Shown here: positions 21,738-33,738 of the stretch, one piece after another
Numbering within the stretch: the stretch's first letter is position 1
Layout of the letters: the number at the start of each line of letters is the position of its first letter
Assembly: GCA_000442125.1 (NCBI GenBank)
Contig: KE546971.1
Span: 808,583 to 872,582 of the forward strand
Origin: Opeltia flavorubescens
Lineage: Eukaryota; Ascomycota; Lecanoromycetes; Teloschistales; Teloschistaceae
Length of the DNA stretch: 64,000 nucleotides
Direction: 5' to 3'
Notes under the pieces: generated by a model
Told to the model about the DNA's origin: nothing
Databases searched by the model: none
What the model saw: the letters and a program-made list of their open reading frames with translations, nothing else
Translations under genes and position numbers: made by a program

Positions 21738-22840
21738 TCACTGGATCGTCCGTCGTTCGAAGACATATACGTCGACCACCTCGATGTCGTGTAAGACGGA
21801 CTCTCGGTACTGATCAGGCATGGAAATAGTAGTGTGCTCCTTCTGCTCGAATCTAGCCTCGCTCATCAAGTTGAAAAAAACGGCTTCGCTTGGGTGTCGC
21901 CTTTTTGTTGATACAATGACTCGAGGGCAGGGAGAATCCTTATGCAGTTCAGTTGACCGCCGTACGAGATCTGAAATCGTCCGTACTAGATGAGGAATAC
22001 TGTCTGAGTTATAGGTGCAGTCGGACGCAACGATAAAGGTGAGGTTCCCGTCAAATTTGAACTTGTGAGGCTCTTTCCAGTCGAGAGGCCGGCAATCCCA
22101 GACACTGTTAAATGTTTCTCGAGACTTCTGGGCATTCTCCGCCGCCAGCTTCAAGGAACCGTCGTCTATGTCTGTCAGGATAAGCCGGCTGTTTTCGCAC
22201 AAACTTCCCAGCACCAGGCCAACCAAGCCACAACCAGTCCCCAACTCGAGGACATTGCATTGCTTGTCATCCTTCTGCATCACCATTTCTCTGTTGTTCA
22301 ACAGCCAGGTCGTTAGACCGATGGCAGCGTCCCTTGAAAGTCAGTAACTATGCAAGATATATAAGATTATTCTCACCATATGTGACATGCAATACTTTCT
22401 CCGTTCTCTTCTTCAATATCAAGTATCTTCCCCTCGAGCAGAGTGAATCTGCGTACGACTACATCTGCAATGAGATCCTGAGGCCCTTGAAAAGGTTCGG
22501 TCCATGCACTAATAATGTAGGGAACCTGTCCGAGTTGGAGTGAGTCTATATCTAGTGTATGACTGCAAGTAAACATGAGCCCTGCCCACGACGTCAAGTA
22601 CTCTAGCGGAACTTCAGTCTCGATCTTGAGACACCTCATACCCCGTTTCCAGAATGTAGAGCCCAACCGAACCTTACCCAGTCGCGTGACAATTATAGTG
22701 TAGACAAACAATTCACCAGGGTAGAAAGCATCTCCGAGGTCAGTCGTGACTGTAATCAAAGCACTCAAAGGGACATGATGCGGGCTTTTCGCAGCCACAT
22801 CGAAACGAGGAGACTTAAGAAAGCGGATGTAATGAACCAT
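21738..22840 (-). CDS. METTL21-family protein methyltransferase
   Basis: Exons 22840-22377 and 22332-21738 encode 352 residues. The intron is short (22333-22376, 44 bases, GTGAGA ... TCAAG) and splits the tryptophan codon of ACHIW, continuing DAAIGLTTWLLNN. I choose ATG 22840 (MVHYIRFLKSPRF) because this opening is typical of fungal members; an upstream ATG at 22885 would add 15 unconvincing residues. The SAM-binding motif I is VLELGTGCGLVGLVLG, the acidic post-I loop is ILTDIDDG, and ASDCTYN matches the DxxY-like motif of seven-beta-strand lysine methyltransferases. Family members methylate lysines on translation factors and chaperones; fungal ones are often misnamed nicotinamide methyltransferases. 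The particular substrate cannot be told. Confidence 0.85.
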
Positions 22841-23456
22841 AGTGTTCAAAAAACAAAAGGCAGAATTAGAGGCACAAGCAAACAAGCTTGTGCTTTATGA
22901 AGAGATTAATGGCCGAGAAATCCTTTGAAGCGTAGATGGATAGCTAGCCAGGGCCACAGTAGAATACTTCCATCCAATAAATGGAAATAACAATCCAGAC
23001 TTTCCTCGTGTGAGTTGTGAGATACTACACTCGTGCTAATATATGAAGCGTTAAGGTTCATAAAGCTTATGGATGTTGATAATAGCATTTCGTAAACAGA
23101 AGTCTCTCTTTAACTTACAGAGCATCGTAAGGCTGGATGCTTGGCACCGTTTCAGAGCCAGAGCCTCATAACGCAAGGCCAACGATGCCGCATCTGACCC
23201 TCAAGCTCCCTGCAAATTCAATGATACAATACTTTGAATGCATCGGACCTTGCTGAGCATGGTCGCGAACGGTTTATCGACTCTGTGAACCGAATCTCAA
23301 CCATCGATCACTTTATCCCGACGCTCCATAGAACCTGTAGACCTTCTCCCGCCGACCTTATCAGGCTGCTTTCAAAAACACCCTAGAACCCTCTCTCCGC
23401 AATCCCTTTGATCAAAGAAAGAAGTCCCTCTGAATATTTGGCCAAATTAATCCGTC
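22841..23456. promoter_or_regulatory. divergent promoter region
   Basis: These 616 bases separate the methyltransferase (minus) and the conserved protein at 23457 (plus), so both promoters lie here. The right third is C/T-rich. No further gene is seen. Confidence 0.5.
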
Positions 23457-24739
23457 ATGCGCCGCACCGATCCCCGTATACGGCAGACCCTCAATCAAAT
23501 CTCCCAAACTGTCGACTCGGCCCAATACTCCACCCGAGCCTCTCTCTTTGCCTTTCATCAAACATACCTCACCCCCTGCCTCTCTCAAATTTCTACTTGT
23601 CTTGAAGCCTCGTGCGCCCCGTGCTATGCCTGCATTACGAACGCGGCCGCCTCCAGTCACCCCTCCGACGCTGCTAACCGGCGAAGAAAGGGCCGGCGAA
23701 GAGGACGAGAGGAGCTAAGTTTTGATTTCTACGACGACTGGGAAGCGCAAGAGGAAGAAGGATGGGGCAACGATGAGCTGGATCGATTACTTGCTGGCAA
23801 CGAACCAACGGTGGGGGATGGGCAACCAGGCCGCAGGCGCGGGATGAATTACGGGGGTATAGCCTCGCGGAGAAAGCTGGCTGAAGATGACATGGAGGCG
23901 AATATGGTGCCCAAGAGCTCCATGTTCGGCTTCCTAGAAAGCCTACCTTGGAAGATTGGCGGGAGGAGAGGGAGGAGGTACAAGCCCAGTGCTGCCGACT
24001 TGCAGGATGTAGGCGAAGGGAGCAGGAAAACAAGGATACATGGGGAGGATGAACCGCTGATTTCCGAGTCTGAGAGTGGAGACGAAGGGCGGAAGGGTCA
24101 TGGGAGGAAGAGGAGCGGAACAGTGGGATCGAGGGAGACAACAAATTCATTGAGTTCCAGGGGGGATTTGTTCCCGAGCGAGGATGAAGATGATGCGGTG
24201 CCGCTAGGCGATGAGTTTGCGATGGTGCTGGCCAGGAGGACCACGCAGGGAACCATGAGTGACGACAATAGCAGGGGAAAGTCAAAGGCGGCGAGCGCGA
24301 GGACGAGGAGTTCGAAGAGTCTAGCAAGCTTACAGACCAAGAAACGAAGACCGAGCGATGAGAGAGCAGAGGAGCCAGAAATATCGTCGATGACGGACTT
24401 GAAGACAGAGGAGGACCGGATCAAAGTCGAGGAGGAGGGGAGTATCATAAGGAAACGTGAGGCGGCAAAGAGACTGGCAGCGGAAAGGGGCTTGCTTGAC
24501 CCGGACAAACTTTATACTAATGTGAGTTTTTTCTGTATATCCAAGCCTGCAGCTTTACTTACGCAATCTCCGTGCTCTAGCCCTCAGATGATAGGATGAA
24601 AGAAGATACCAGCGTGTCCATCCACGCGGTGTCCTCACATGATGACGAGTCACCAGAGAGCGTGAGAGAATCGCAGGACCCAGAGGAACGAGACGTTCAG
24701 GATGGCTCTGCTCACAATTCTCCCGAAAATGAGCCTTGA
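23457..24739 (+). CDS. conserved fungal protein of unknown function, highly charged
   Basis: Exons 23457-24521 and 24581-24739 encode 407 residues; the intron 24522-24580 (GTGAGT ... CTCTAG) is phase 0 and joins LYTN to PSDDRMKEDTSV. Reading through the intron would end instead in an unrelated tail. The N-terminal 60 residues (MRRTDPRIRQTLNQISQTVD and a Cys-containing hydrophobic stretch around CLEASCAPCYACI) may be a membrane or lipid-anchored hairpin. They are followed by FDFYDDWEAQEEEGWGNDE and DRLLAG. The rest is acidic and basic low-complexity sequence with many SE and RR clusters. I believe the N-terminal part is conserved in Pezizomycotina. No function is known to me. Confidence 0.8.
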
Positions 24740-25108
24740 CGTGCAAAACACAGGCCAACTCTATTCAAATTTCTCTTTACTGCAATTGAGCGCTGTTTTA
24801 GAGCTAGATTCCGTCTAAATAAGATAGTTTCTTCTGCTTCTTCAGGCATCACGGCTGTAACGTCCGTCGTTCGATATTGGGGGGTTAGATTACGATTTAC
24901 GCATAGATGAAGATTAGAGGGTCAATGAATGGTGGTGTCGTGTCAGAATAGCCATGTACCACTAGCTGAGAGCACACGGACAAACGTTTGTACTTTTGTT
25001 CATAATTCGGAATGGTACTAAACGCTGGACATGCTCAGACAGATAGAATTGCAATATCAAATGCTACGCCCCACCAGATTGCCTCCCAAATGCATTGAAA
25101 AAAATAAC
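24740..25108. other. intergenic region between convergent genes
   Basis: This 369-base region holds the two 3' UTRs. No other feature is seen. Confidence 0.5.
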
Positions 25109-26239
25109 TCAGTACACTCCTCTAGCTCTTGTGTCTACCCTTCCCGGGCTTCCTAAATACGGCTCTCCGTTCCTAAAGCCAGCGTCCGCCATCATTTCCG
25201 TGAATGTGGTGTTCGGTCTTTGCAGACCTCCATTGGGCGGACTATAGATCTTAATGCTCTCCATACTCGGCTCTCTCTTCATATCTGGTGTTCTCCTATT
25301 CTCTGGCGTCTTAGGCAAGATGTTCTTCGCATACCCATCGGAATTCGAGCTTTTAAGGGTATTTGATCTTGTAAATAATGATCGAACACGTGAAGTACGA
25401 TTACTATACTTTGTTTTGGACTCACGTCGGAGGAAGTCTGTTCGGAAACCATTTGTGTCTTGGTAGATAGGATCGGATACTGTTGCTGCAACGGAGCCGA
25501 AGTCGCCGTCTTTTTCTTCCCGTTTGGCCCGCCGCCGGCCAATGCAGATGATAATCGCAACAGTAAGGAGAGCGCCAAGGAGCATGCCAGGGAAGAAGCC
25601 AGCAAGTACAGCGGCCACAGTGAATTTGTTTTCATGCTTTTGTGTGGTGGCAGCTGCTGTCGAAGATGTTTCAGATGCAGCACTAGCAGACCTACTGGCT
25701 GAAGAGGTGGGTTTGCTGGTTGATGACGCAGCTGTAGATGTAGGTTGTGAACTCCCAGAAATTTTACTCGTTGTTGTCGAAGCCGGTTTGGCTGATGTGG
25801 AGGCGGCAGCTTGCATTACACACTGGCCGTTGGAGCATGTGAAGCCTTTCGGACAGCAGGTGTTTGTGCCACATGTCTGAAGTGTGCCTGTCAAATCGGT
25901 ACTGTGGAGCTCGTTGGAAGGGTGCAAAGCGGCGTTTTGCTGACTTAGGTCGCATGTCAGAGGTGATATCGTCTTGCAATCACGCCCACTGGGACAGCAG
26001 ACGACCGATTTGTTGTTGTTGAAAGCTGTACATGTCGTGCCAGCTGGACAACAGAAATTTGACGGTATTCCTGGCTTGTTGCAGGGTGAATAACCAGCGG
26101 TCGCGCAGGTATTACTCTGTCTTGGAGAAAGGCCGAAAACTTGAGCTGCGTCGACAGCAGCAGAGAGAGCAGTCGTCTGTGGAACTAAGGTTGACAATAG
26201 GCAGATAGCTGCAAGTTTGAGGAGCGGGATGCGACACAT
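25109..26239 (-). CDS. Cys-rich single-pass membrane protein, Mid2/WSC-like layout
   Basis: A single exon encodes 376 residues from ATG 26239. An in-frame ATG at 26416 would add 59 residues without a signal sequence, whereas MCRIPLLKLAAICLLSTLVP from 26239 is a clear signal peptide. The mature part has about 14 cysteines in pairs (NFCCPAG, VVCCPSG, NTCCPKGFTCSNGQC), then a Ser/Thr-rich stalk likely to be O-mannosylated, one membrane helix (VAAVLAGFFPGMLLGALLTV), a basic stop-transfer RRRAKREEK and a cytoplasmic tail of about 110 residues with many Ser and Arg. This layout is that of fungal cell-wall sensors such as Mid2 and WSC proteins, but the cysteine spacing is not a WSC domain. A sensor or adhesion role is inferred. 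Confidence 0.82.
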   Translation of the reverse strand: MCRIPLLKLAAICLLSTLVPQTTALSAAVDAAQVFGLSPRQSNTCATAGYSPCNKPGIPSNFCCPAGTTCTAFNNNKSVVCCPSGRDCKTISPLTCDLSQQNAALHPSNELHSTDLTGTLQTCGTNTCCPKGFTCSNGQCVMQAAASTSAKPASTTTSKISGSSQPTSTAASSTSKPTSSASRSASAASETSSTAAATTQKHENKFTVAAVLAGFFPGMLLGALLTVAIIICIGRRRAKREEKDGDFGSVAATVSDPIYQDTNGFRTDFLRRESKTKYSNRTSRVRSLFTRSNTLKSSNSDGYAKNILPKTPENRRTPDMKREPSMESIKIYSPPNGGLQRPNTTFTEMMADAGFRNGEPYLGSPGRVDTRARGVY

Positions 26240-26887
26240 ATTGGGCTGTGTAGATGTTGAATGTTGGATATTTGTAGTTTCTATGGTGGCGAAATTTGGA
26301 TAGCAGATGAGGAAAGAAGATTGAGGTAGATTAAGTATGTAGGACAAAGGAAAACGCCGTCTACGTTGATAGCACAAGAGACGAAGAATGAAAACAATGC
26401 GAGACCAGCTTCGCATACAAAGGCAAAGACCAGTACGTCTTACTGCGTGGGAGATGACTGCAAAAAGGAAAAGATCAACTCACGGTGGCTGCGGAGGGAT
26501 AGAAGAGGCAGTTCAGGATATGAATTCGTGGAGACATCGAAACGCTTCACAGCAAGTTTGAGGCAGCTCCTCCCATACTACTATCGTGCCACGCGCCCAG
26601 AATCTATTCATTGGGCAATGGCCGATCGAGTCAACTTGACAGACAACCCGGCTGACTCCTCATATCGAGAGGCTGTCGGAGGCTGGAACATGAGAGAGCT
26701 TCATTATGAAACGGAACAGTCGGCGGTTGGTTGTGACAAGAGGAAGTGAAGTTGCATGAAAGAGAAAATATGATTGGTTAGCGCATTTAGATGGCGCTAA
26801 ACCGGTTCTGAAAATAGTCGCGATTCGCCCAAAAGGCAGAAAGAGCCTGAAAATAGTACTGGGCTTCTCTACAACGACAAATTTCAT
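26240..26887. promoter_or_regulatory. divergent promoter region
   Basis: These 648 bases lie between the Cys-rich membrane protein (minus) and the mitochondrial ribosomal protein gene (plus). Frames here, such as 26366-26749, show no product I can support. Confidence 0.5.
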
Positions 26888-28100
26888 GATATTGTCAAGG
26901 TTCAGCAGGCAGCAGACTGCCCTGCGATCATGCACCTCTTCTTTGGTAAAAGTTTCCCCGTCTGAACCCTCTCGAGAAGACTTTCTAACTTTTTCGTTCT
27001 GTAGGGAAAATGCCTATATACCCCCAAGACCCAACGGCGGCGAAAACACGAAGTGCCCATTCTGACCCATGGCGCTGCTTTCGCGAGGGAAGGTGTGCGA
27101 GATGTTCTCAGTCCAGATGGCTATGAGTTAGCGTGGACCGGATACCAACAATTTCTGGTCGATAAGCTGAATCAGTTGACGGCTCGTATGTGCAGCCTAA
27201 AGTCTGATTGCTAGGGTCCCTTTTCAATGCTAAGAAGAATGCCATACATCAGAGACTCGAGAGGAAAATACACCCACCAAAGACCTTCTCCTTCGATACG
27301 CCCGCGATCCTAATCATGCCGCCCTCTTCAATTACGCCTCCGCCGCTCACAACAACCATTTCTTCTTTAGCACCCTAGTATGTCCCTTCTTCCTTATCGA
27401 CTTTACCACGATCCATCTGAAGCTCTCACAACTAACACTGCTACCGCAGTCTCCTGAACCTACCTCCATGCCCCCCGGCCTCCTCACCCACATAAACTCC
27501 TCCTTCTCTTCCCTCCCCTCCCTCCGCTCCCACTTCCTCTCCACTGCCGATTCCATGTTCGGCCCTGGTTACGTTTGGCTCGTAAAACGCACTGGATCGA
27601 CCTTTAATGAAAGCATGAAACTTTCGATCCTTGCTACTTACAACGCTGGCTCCCCTTACCCCGGCGCGCATTTCCGCCAGCAGCCTCTCGACATGAACAC
27701 TGCGAACACAGGTGTCACGAGCGACATGTCAGCGTATGAATACGCGAGGATGATGAAGGGAGAGGAGGGCACGAACCCTATGGATGAGAGGCTGAAGCCG
27801 TATGCGACCCGGTTCGGGACAGGGAATCCCAACACACCGCTTGCTGTGAAACAGCAGACGGCGGGTGCCTTTGGAGCCTTCAGTAATACGAACCAGAATA
27901 CGACCCTCTTTGGGCAGAAGAAGGCTCCAGGCGGGGCTTTATTAGACGTTTTGTTGGGTGTGAGTACATGGGAGCATGTTTGGTTGAGAGATTGGGGGAT
28001 TGCAGGGAAGAGGAAGTTCTTGGAGGCGTGGTGGGAGAAGATTGATTGGGAGGTGGTCTATGAGAGGGGTGGATTTGGCAAGGCGAAGAAGCCACTGTAA
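26888..28100 (+). CDS. mitochondrial small-subunit ribosomal protein, Fe/Mn superoxide dismutase fold (mS42/mS43, Rsm26/Mrp1-like)
   Basis: Four exons, 26888-26947, 27005-27185, 27253-27377 and 27450-28100, encode 338 residues, and all junctions keep phase. Exon 1 (MILSRFSRQQTALRSCTSSL) is a basic, Ser-rich mitochondrial presequence. The middle reads LLLRYARDPNHAALFNYASA, then AHNNHFFFSTLSPEPTSMPP, the helical hairpin of the superoxide dismutase fold. The C-terminal domain contains SMFGPGYVWLVKR and DVLLGVSTWEHVWLRDWG. Fungal mitoribosomes carry two such proteins (yeast Mrp1 and Rsm26); they keep the fold without being dismutases. I cannot tell which of the two this is. An AGA/GGG-type insertion around 27700-27900 is rich in Thr, Asn and Gly. 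Confidence 0.9.
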
Positions 28101-28792
28101 TGGTAGAAGATAGGATGAAGCCCACAAGCTAAATGGGAAAAGAGATACCCTCGATGTACAGAGAGATGATGGATTAAGCGGTATCGGAGTGCAAGTATGT
28201 CTTCACGGGTATCGCGAGCAGTGCGTTATAGCATGGGAGTGGTTCCACTTACATGTAATATATTCGAAATGTTCTGGAAAGACACCTCAAATGTAGTCAT
28301 AGCAAATGGTTGTGTAGCTACCTGATTGCTTTTAGATTTATAGACTACTCATACAATAGCCCCATGTGGAAAGCAGAGCAGAAAATACCAAGTGCGAACA
28401 AAGATAAGTGGCCGCTTGGGGTATAGAGCAGGAAATGACCCAAAACGCTTTTTACCTCCTTTGATCATTCAATGCTGGCCATTGCGTTCCCGATATTGAA
28501 TATCGAAGCAGGGAAAAGATATTTACCACCTGTATTACTTTACTGGTGTTATGAAAACCATCGCGCGAGGGCCCTCGAGTATGGACGTCGACAACTTTTC
28601 GAATCCTTGCGCATGCCACTGCCGCAACGAATATCCAGTCGTAACTTGTGTAGAAACCTAGTGATTATGTGCGCCTTATCGTGTAGCGCCGGGGTATCTC
28701 GAGAATCATGGAACACTTGGAAAAAAACCATTCGTTGTATATGTAGGAATAATTTGGTGGAGGACAGAAGCTGAACGACTCCAGGTGCCAGA
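28101..28792. other. intergenic region between convergent genes
   Basis: These 692 bases hold the 3' UTRs of the flanking convergent genes and nothing else that I can support. Confidence 0.5.
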
Positions 28793-31469
28793 TTACCACT
28801 CCTGAGGCACTTTAAAGTCGGTAAAACCATGAGCCATGGCCCTCCGTCTTCGAGCCAAAGCTGCCGCTGACTCTGTCGAATAGTCACTGGTGACACTCAT
28901 TGGCTGACCCTCACTCATTGTATGCTTTAATGCATCCGGGTGTAGCGGCATTCCTGGTTCTGAATCAACGTCTGCAACCTGGCCGACTGTATTGTTGACC
29001 CATTCTTCGGCTCGCTTTCTGCTGACACTTGAGCCGACCGGTTTACCAAGGGTTGGCACTTTGTCAGCGCTTTCCCCACGCACGCGGCCATCTCCATATT
29101 GGCCCCAAATAATTGGTTTATGAGTGCCCGGGCGGGCTTTCGGGAGTGTTTTGGACCAAGTGCCTGGTACTATCCAGCAGTAGCTCCGAGTATGCTCTGC
29201 TTCAGGCTCTGGACTATCATCCTCGGCCCAAGGGACAATTCCTTTCATGGTCGGTGAAAGGTGGTATTGCGCGCCCTCCTTGTAGCGCAGCTTCGGACTG
29301 TCGACCGAGACTGTAGCAAGGATCTGGAGGATGCCGTAGATGAGGATCCAGCGACCCCGACGAGCCTCGAAAGGATCGACACTCTCCACCATATCGCTTT
29401 GCTCAAATCGGATGAAATTGGAGATGAGCTCCGTGTGTACAAACTGATCGCGAAGGGTGTAGACGTTGCTTGCTTCAGCGTAAGACAGGGCTTTGCGGCG
29501 AGAGTTAGCCAAATTGTCGGTAGGAGAAGACGGCTTCTTGAAATTGAATGGGGCTTTTGGCTTGTTCTGTGCGGGGGTGGATGGCGGGGCTAGACAACAT
29601 GGATGAGGTATGTGTGGAAAGCCGTTCTTATTATCGAAGCCTAGTAATATATCGGTCATCGGGAGTTCGTTAGAATCGGCCTTGAAATTTTGTCCAGATT
29701 TGCTGTTCATGACCCACTTCGAGTTCGGGCGATAGTAGGTTCCATCGAAGACGATGTCGCGATCTACAAGATAGTCATATAAGCTGTGGAAATCGCTTTT
29801 AAGCCGCAAGACCATGTCTCGAGTGAGCCAAGTAGCGTCGTTTGTTGGGGGCCAATGTAGGAAAGCATTCTCGTAATACTTGCAAAGCCACTTCCGGAGT
29901 CGGTCAAAACATCCACGAGCAGTAGACTGAGGAGCACTCGACATTGGCCACATGGAAGAGAAATCAAAGGCTAGCAACCAACGTTGAGCGCGGTGAAGAC
30001 GATCCTCCATCTCAAGATGAGCCGCGTCCATGAGCACCCGACTTTGATCCGTAATGAACTTCCATTCGGGAATAGTGCGAAGACCCATATTGAGCATTCC
30101 GACACAGTGGACAAACGCTTCAATGTAGCCTTCTCTCCAGCGAACGCCGGGAGTCTCGCTAAAAGCGAGCAGAGAGGCCGCATACGAAGGGTTATTGCGT
30201 ACATCATCAAATTTATGACGGGTGATGTAATTTGTGAGCCATTGTGCCTTATCCGTGTCGTTACTAATGTAGTCAGGGAACATTGTGATTCGCTCGAATA
30301 GCTTGTATAAGGCTTCATGCAAAGTGGTACCGACCAGTGCGGAAGCATTAGCTAGAACGGCGAAGAAGTTGCGAGTTGTGATATGCCAGATTGTGGAATG
30401 AATGCCAGTCTCAGCACCTGGCCAAGGAACGTAGAGCTCATGCAGGACGCCACTGGGTACCGCTGATACCACTTGCTGTACTCCACTGACAGGGCGGATG
30501 GCGTCTGGGCCGTCAGGTTGTTTCATTCCGTTGCGATAGGCTTCGTAGCCGTCTTTGCTCCCGAGTTGAGAGATAGCGTTGGGCTCTTCATTTGGGATAA
30601 AACCTGGCCAGCCTTCTGGCTCTCGAGAGTTGTAAAGCTGATCGATGAAAAAGCTCGACCCTGATGCTTCGATGATCCTAGAGCTCACGCGAAATGAAGG
30701 AGGTGGTTTCGTTCTCGATCCCCTCATGTACATATAGACAAGAGTATCTCCATGCTCATCCCACAACTCAGGTGTCTGGAGGGAAACGAAATTAGTCTGA
30801 TCACTCTTTGGACATGACCTGGTGACTTACATTAGACAAGGATTTCCAACCGAGTTGAGGTAGCTTCCCGCCACCTTCGAAGCTTCGGATTTTGTGCAGC
30901 GCATTTTCATGATGCTGATGCTTCGACCGGACGGTGTGCGTTTGCGATTGATGCGAGGAATAATACCCAGATTGGACTTCGGACGGAGAAGTGCTAGGAG
31001 ATAGAGAGGGTACGGCGCCAAGGGATGGTGTGAAATGAGTGCTCGCTCCAGTGTAATCCGAGTCGGAGCTTGCTGTAGCGGTGCCGGGCCGTCTGGCAGG
31101 TTGCTGCTGACTATTACTCCCATCGTCACTGTGCCTTAGCATTCGCCCGAGCTTGCCCCGAAGGGTTGCACTCATGCCATCCAGATGGGTGCGGAAGTCG
31201 GACTTTTCGATGGCGGAAGCGACAATGATGGGACGTGGTTTGCGCATGGAGGGCGGAGGGTAGCCATATGTGCTGCCAGAGGAAGAGATGGATTGACGAT
31301 GGCGTGGACGAGGCGAAGATACATAGGATGGGTTGGATGGGATAATGGGTCTGGAGTAGACATCTCGTTGCTCCTCGTATGGCCCATAGTTTTCTGATTG
31401 CTGGCGATGAAGCTTCTTATCCGCNTTCTCGGTGTTCTTTGCACGAACGTATGCACTACGACCCGACAT
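28793..31469 (-). CDS. large conserved fungal protein of unknown function
   Basis: Exons 31469-30831 and 30775-28793 encode 873 residues. The intron 30776-30830 (GTAAGT ... CTCCAG) is phase 0 and joins GWKSLSN to TPELWDEHGDTLVYMYMRGS. The N-terminal 210 residues are Ser/Pro/Gln-rich and disordered. From about residue 215 the sequence becomes ordered: PPPSFRVSSRIIEASGSSFF is followed by a mostly helical domain with several Trp-rich segments (WREGYIEAFVHCVGMLNMGL, RWLLAFDFSSMWPM, RGRWILIYGILQILATVS). The C-terminal 150 residues are again low complexity. It resembles a family found throughout Pezizomycotina as uncharacterised large proteins, but I cannot attach a function or domain name. One codon near the start contains an N (31425). 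Confidence 0.8.
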
Positions 31470-32740
31470 TGTGTATGATCCACGTTATCAGATCAGAGAT
31501 GGCTGATGGAAAACCTGAGAACAGCTGTTGTAGTATCATGCGGCAGATGGGCGTATAATGTGGTAGATGTGATGTCCTATTGCTCGAATGGTGGTGATCT
31601 TGGGAAGACTGCTTTGTAGCTGAACAGGCGGCCGGCAAGATAACGATAACAACTATCCAATGGCGACGCAACTATAGATGTGTTGAGCACAATCGACCAG
31701 GTTCGTAAAATAGCTACATGTATCTCTGGATATCCAAGTAGCAAGACTGAGAAGAAGAGCAATGATAATCAGTGCGGGTTGATGGAAAGTCAAGAGAAAA
31801 TGCACCAGGTCCCAACGTTGGTCTGCGACAGGGGGGGATGGCGATAAATGTCTGAAGGGTGTGGTGTGGCCGGCCACGGGGCGCGCGACTGGTCAGTGGA
31901 ACAAGTCCACGATATCAGTCGGAGGAGCCTAGCTTTGGCCGTTTGACCTGGTGGAGATTGTAAGGAGGACAAATTGGTGTAAATGGCGTGTAAAGACTGG
32001 GAGAGATTGAAGAAAGTGAGACAGTCCAGGACTCTGGCGACATGCGCTCGGAGTGCGACGAGTAGCCAAGCAAGAGGATAAGGACGATATATCACTATCC
32101 ATGTGGGCATGTGGGAGGGAGCCGTGGGAGCTTGCACGATAAACGAAGATTTGGTTCCTGAGTGCAGAGGCCCAATCAGAGTGGGATGAAAGATGGCTTC
32201 ATCATCCACCTTTGCTGTCCAGCTTCTGATACAGTTGGTGCTAAGCTCCGTCTGAACAAGGCCCGGCGGTGCACCATCGGCGGCTTCGGCAGCTGGCATG
32301 AAGCTGGCAGGGATCTACATTTATTTGTCTTTTTACCCGTGCCCACCATCGTCTACCCATTTGATGGCCCTCTGCATATGGATTCGTGGTGGTGCTACCA
32401 GCCTAAAGGAAACACGAAAAACATGACAGGCGGTCACAGTTCCGAATCTCTTGGACAGAGCTTTTGGCAAAAGGAACGCTCGAATTCATAATCTACAGTA
32501 CGGTCCCATAAGGTTTCGATCCTGGTTCAACCCCAGGCCCACATCAGACCCTAGAAAAATCGAATCATCATTTCGTGCTGAACAAATACTTCTAGACTGT
32601 GTGACGCAAAAAGCCTTTTTGCGGGATAGGGAAGCGCTCCAACGACCTCGATGCGTTTTAATCCCCAGACCATGGCATATCCTCACCTGACCACTGCATG
32701 ACACCCTCAATTACCCAATCCTTTCTCCGTCGCCTCAAAC
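31470..32740. other. intergenic region, no supported gene
   Basis: This 1.27 kb holds the promoter of the minus-strand gene at 31469. Frames such as 31790-32299 (minus) and 32162-32491 (plus) lack recognisable content. A T-arm-like hairpin at about 32521-32537 is discussed among the rejected items. Confidence 0.45.
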
Positions 32741-33063
32741 ATGGCAGGCCCCGCGCCGCTGCTCGCCCGTTCTGCATCGTCTAGGTCCCTCACGATCGGC
32801 AACGGTTCGTCCGCCTGGCTCATTCAGGTACACAAGCTCATACTTCAATTTGCTCCAATTGGCAAGTTGCTTCACTAAGACAGGCTCTTCCCGCTCACAG
32901 TTCCGGGAAACCCCACACGAAACAACTGATCGTCTCCTTCAAATGCATTACCCCATACTTCGTACCTGTCTGTCAGATATCGCTAAGCGAAACAACCTCC
33001 TATGCAATTCAACTTCCTTTCATAGAAGAGCTCGCGCGAATTAACGGCTTCTACGCAGTTTAA
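32741..33063 (+). CDS. possible small two-exon gene of unknown function
   Basis: ATG 32741 follows a C/T-rich leader and opens MAGPAPLLARSASSRSLTIG, a basic Ser-rich start that could be a mitochondrial presequence. A plausible intron (32828-32883: donor GTACAC, branch CACTAAG, acceptor ACAG) joins in phase 0 to a 59-codon exon beginning ALPAHSSGKPHTKQLIVSF and ending in TAA at 33061-33063, for 88 residues in total. Codon use looks acceptable but I recognise no family, and another frame of exon 2 is also open to 33044. This could be a small mitochondrial protein or chance. Confidence 0.35.
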
Positions 33064-33738
33064 TGAACGGGAGAAAGCTAAGCTCCATCGCTCATACCGT
33101 AACAGCAACCATATCCCCTAGGACCGTACAATGTTTGTCCATGCATTTGAAAACGCTATACTGTCTTTTCTACTTTGCGTCCTGCTATTTCAGAGATGCA
33201 AGTAGTAATATGGGTAATTCCAGGAATTTCTAAGCGAACGAGGAACATTCCGTATTGTGAGATGAGATTACTCCATGAAGGCAGTAAGCGGACGGTAGAT
33301 TCTTAAGAATCAGCAAAATTTTCCCGTAACAGCAGCTTCTTCCACCATTCATGCCTCATTGCATTTGAGACGAAATTTGTACTGTGAGACCTGTCAACAC
33401 CGTAGAAGTTACAATCTAGCCTCGTCGTAGCTCTCTCATTTTGCATATAGCATTGTCCACGCCAGCCCACGCTGAGTGCATTCGACGCGACAATTCGCCG
33501 GTGATTGAGGTCTTAAACGCTCTCGCACTCCAGTGGAATGGACGGTCAAACCCTCGGTAAACCAAGGTAATGAGAACGTTTTCACCAGTCCATTATATGG
33601 ACGCATGGCCAGCTCCTGATCGTCCAGAGAGGTAACGGGGACTCGGCTCATATAATATCGTTGTGTTCTGTTTTGGGCTGACCTAGAGGCTGAAGGAGCG
33701 TCTTAAAAGGTCTTTTGGGGATCAACGTATGCATATTG
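33064..33738. other. intergenic region
   Basis: These 675 bases contain AT-rich and mixed sequence with no credible frame. The 3' UTR of the PIG-S gene lies at the right end. Confidence 0.45.

Noticed and set aside
23674-24327. Open frame of 217 codons on the minus strand
   Set aside because: Antisense shadow of the repetitive, charged gene at 23457.
32505-32545. T-arm-like hairpin CCTGG-TTCAACC-CCAGG with a B-box-like GGTTCAACCCC, suggesting a tRNA
   Set aside because: No pairing 5' acceptor strand, D arm or anticodon arm could be found in the 110 bases upstream.
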